From GCA-002282575 sp964519885 (GTDB lineage Bacteria; Pseudomonadota; Gammaproteobacteria; Thiomicrospirales; Thiomicrospiraceae), in NCBI GenBank assembly GCA_964519885.1, contig CAZFLX010000017.1, forward strand, positions 1 to 52,446: a stretch of 52,446 nt of DNA. Direction: 5' to 3'. Numbering within the stretch: position 1 is the stretch's first letter; the number at the start of each line of letters is the position of its first letter. The translations under genes were made by a program, and so were the position numbers. Shown here piece after piece: positions 51,858 through 52,446 of the stretch. The notes below the pieces were generated by a model. The model did not search any database. It saw only the letters and a list, made by a program, of their open reading frames with translations, and had not been told where the DNA came from.

Positions 51858-52446
51858 ATGCCAAATGTATCGACTACGGTAAAGCCCACCATTTTATGTG
51901 TGGATGATACCCCCGCAAACCTGATGTTGTTGAACAAATTGTTGGCCGACAGCTATCAGGTTCGGTTGGTTAATAGTGGTCAAAAAGCCTTAGACTTTTT
52001 TAATCAGCAACATGCCGATTTGGTGTTGCTCGATGTGATGATGCCAGAAATGGATGGTTACGAAGTTTGCCGTCGTTTGCGCGAACAACCCAGTACGCGT
52101 CATTTACCTATTCTGTTTATTACCGCTAAAAATACCGCTCAAGACGAACAGGATGCGCTGAGTGCAGGTGGTAACGACTTCATTACCAAACCCATTAACC
52201 CCAAGGTGTTATTGGCGCGCATTAATACTCATCTTAAAGTGAAAGACTTTCAGGACTTTTTAGCGAAAGAAAATGAGCGTCTTGAGCAAATGGTTGAAGA
52301 GCGCTTATCGGGCATTTTTAAGCTACAAGATGCCAGTTTGGCGGTGATGATTTCTTTAGCCGAGTTCCGTGATGAGTGTACAGGTTTTCATATTAAGCGT
52401 ACCCAGCATTACATTCGTTTATTGGCGATTGAAGTCAGCGAAAGTC
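51858..52446 (+). CDS. Response regulator with HD-GYP domain, 3'-truncated by window edge
   Basis: The frame starts at the ATG at 51858 (MPNVSTTVKPTILCVDDTPA) and is still open at the window end after 196 codons. Residues about 10-128 are a receiver with the acidic pair VDD, Asp59 in LLDVMMPEMDGYE and Lys in ITKPINP. A helical linker follows, then the start of what looks like an HD-GYP c-di-GMP phosphodiesterase domain (LAEFRDECTGFHIKRTQHYIR, split here as LAEFRDECTG and FHIKRTQHYIR). The diagnostic HD and GYP residues lie beyond the edge. It follows the hybrid kinase by 66 bases. Confidence 0.87.
   Translation, partial: MPNVSTTVKPTILCVDDTPANLMLLNKLLADSYQVRLVNSGQKALDFFNQQHADLVLLDVMMPEMDGYEVCRRLREQPSTRHLPILFITAKNTAQDEQDALSAGGNDFITKPINPKVLLARINTHLKVKDFQDFLAKENERLEQMVEERLSGIFKLQDASLAVMISLAEFRDECTGFHIKRTQHYIRLLAIEVSES

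Noticed and set aside
1..52446. tRNA, rRNA, CRISPR array, insertion sequence or prophage
   Set aside because: No cloverleaf with a TTCGA-type arm, no regular repeats with spacers, and no transposase, integrase or phage structural gene was found when reading both strands by eye.

Overview
The window is a bacterial chromosome segment of moderate GC. Its gene content is that of a free-living gammaproteobacterium: the atpDC-glmUS junction, bioBFHC, a sigma-32 gene, hisI-hisE-hinT-tatABC, lipid A export genes (msbA and an LpxL-family acyltransferase), RlmM, the glutamate-cysteine ligase type first known from acidithiobacilli, and a seven-subunit Mrp antiporter. I do not assign a genus. No rRNA, tRNA, CRISPR, insertion sequence, prophage or integrase was seen, and coding density is high. 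The only gene-free stretch over 300 bases is 5622-5970, which carries a good sigma-70 promoter for ubiA.

Layout. 1-4742 (+): 3' part of atpD, atpC with a strong terminator, glmU, a folded-looking spacer, glmS. 4747-5296: a minimal nucleotidyltransferase antitoxin next to the remains of its HEPN/HepT toxin. 5340-8109: a Met/His-rich exported protein (-), ubiA, a small lipoprotein and an esterase (+), and ppnP (-). 8252-10573: a soluble hybrid histidine kinase whose first PAS domain looks like a LOV domain without its cysteine. 10548-15176: comF (-) divergent from bioB-bioF-bioH-bioC. 15257-20130 (-): rpoH with a near-consensus promoter, then upstream of it tatC, tatB, tatA, hinT, hisE, hisI and a methyltransferase. 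20203-23218 (+): ovoA (ovothiol synthesis) followed two bases later by a MerR/cobalamin-binding regulator of the CarH/LitR type.

23220-26280 (-): metK, two tiny membrane proteins, metF and rsmE, the first four joined by stop/start overlaps. 26385-27577: a pair of unknown membrane proteins. 27615-29018: a GGDEF-EAL protein. 29096-30934: typA/bipA. 31076-34631 (-): a DUF1640-like coiled-coil protein, a CX5R phosphatase, msbA and the acyltransferase in one tight run. 34702-35241 (+): a gamma carbonic anhydrase-like protein. 35263-39510 (-): a cytoplasmic-sensing chemoreceptor, rlmM and apbE. 39501-40039 (-): a ParE-type toxin and its antitoxin.

40070-48084 (-) is the most striking block. gshA, mrpA (fused to mrpB), mrpC, D, E, F, G and gshB lie in one operon with gaps of at most 6 bases or overlaps. 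The two enzymes that make glutathione thus bracket a cation/proton antiporter. The last 4 kb (+) hold a membrane hybrid kinase with two receivers and an Hpt domain, and the start of a receiver/HD-GYP protein that runs off the window.

A recurring theme is low-molecular-weight thiols and redox or light stress: ovothiol, glutathione, a B12-type regulator and a LOV-like PAS kinase. A second theme is cyclic-di-GMP and two-component signalling. The linkage between these parts is inference from gene order.
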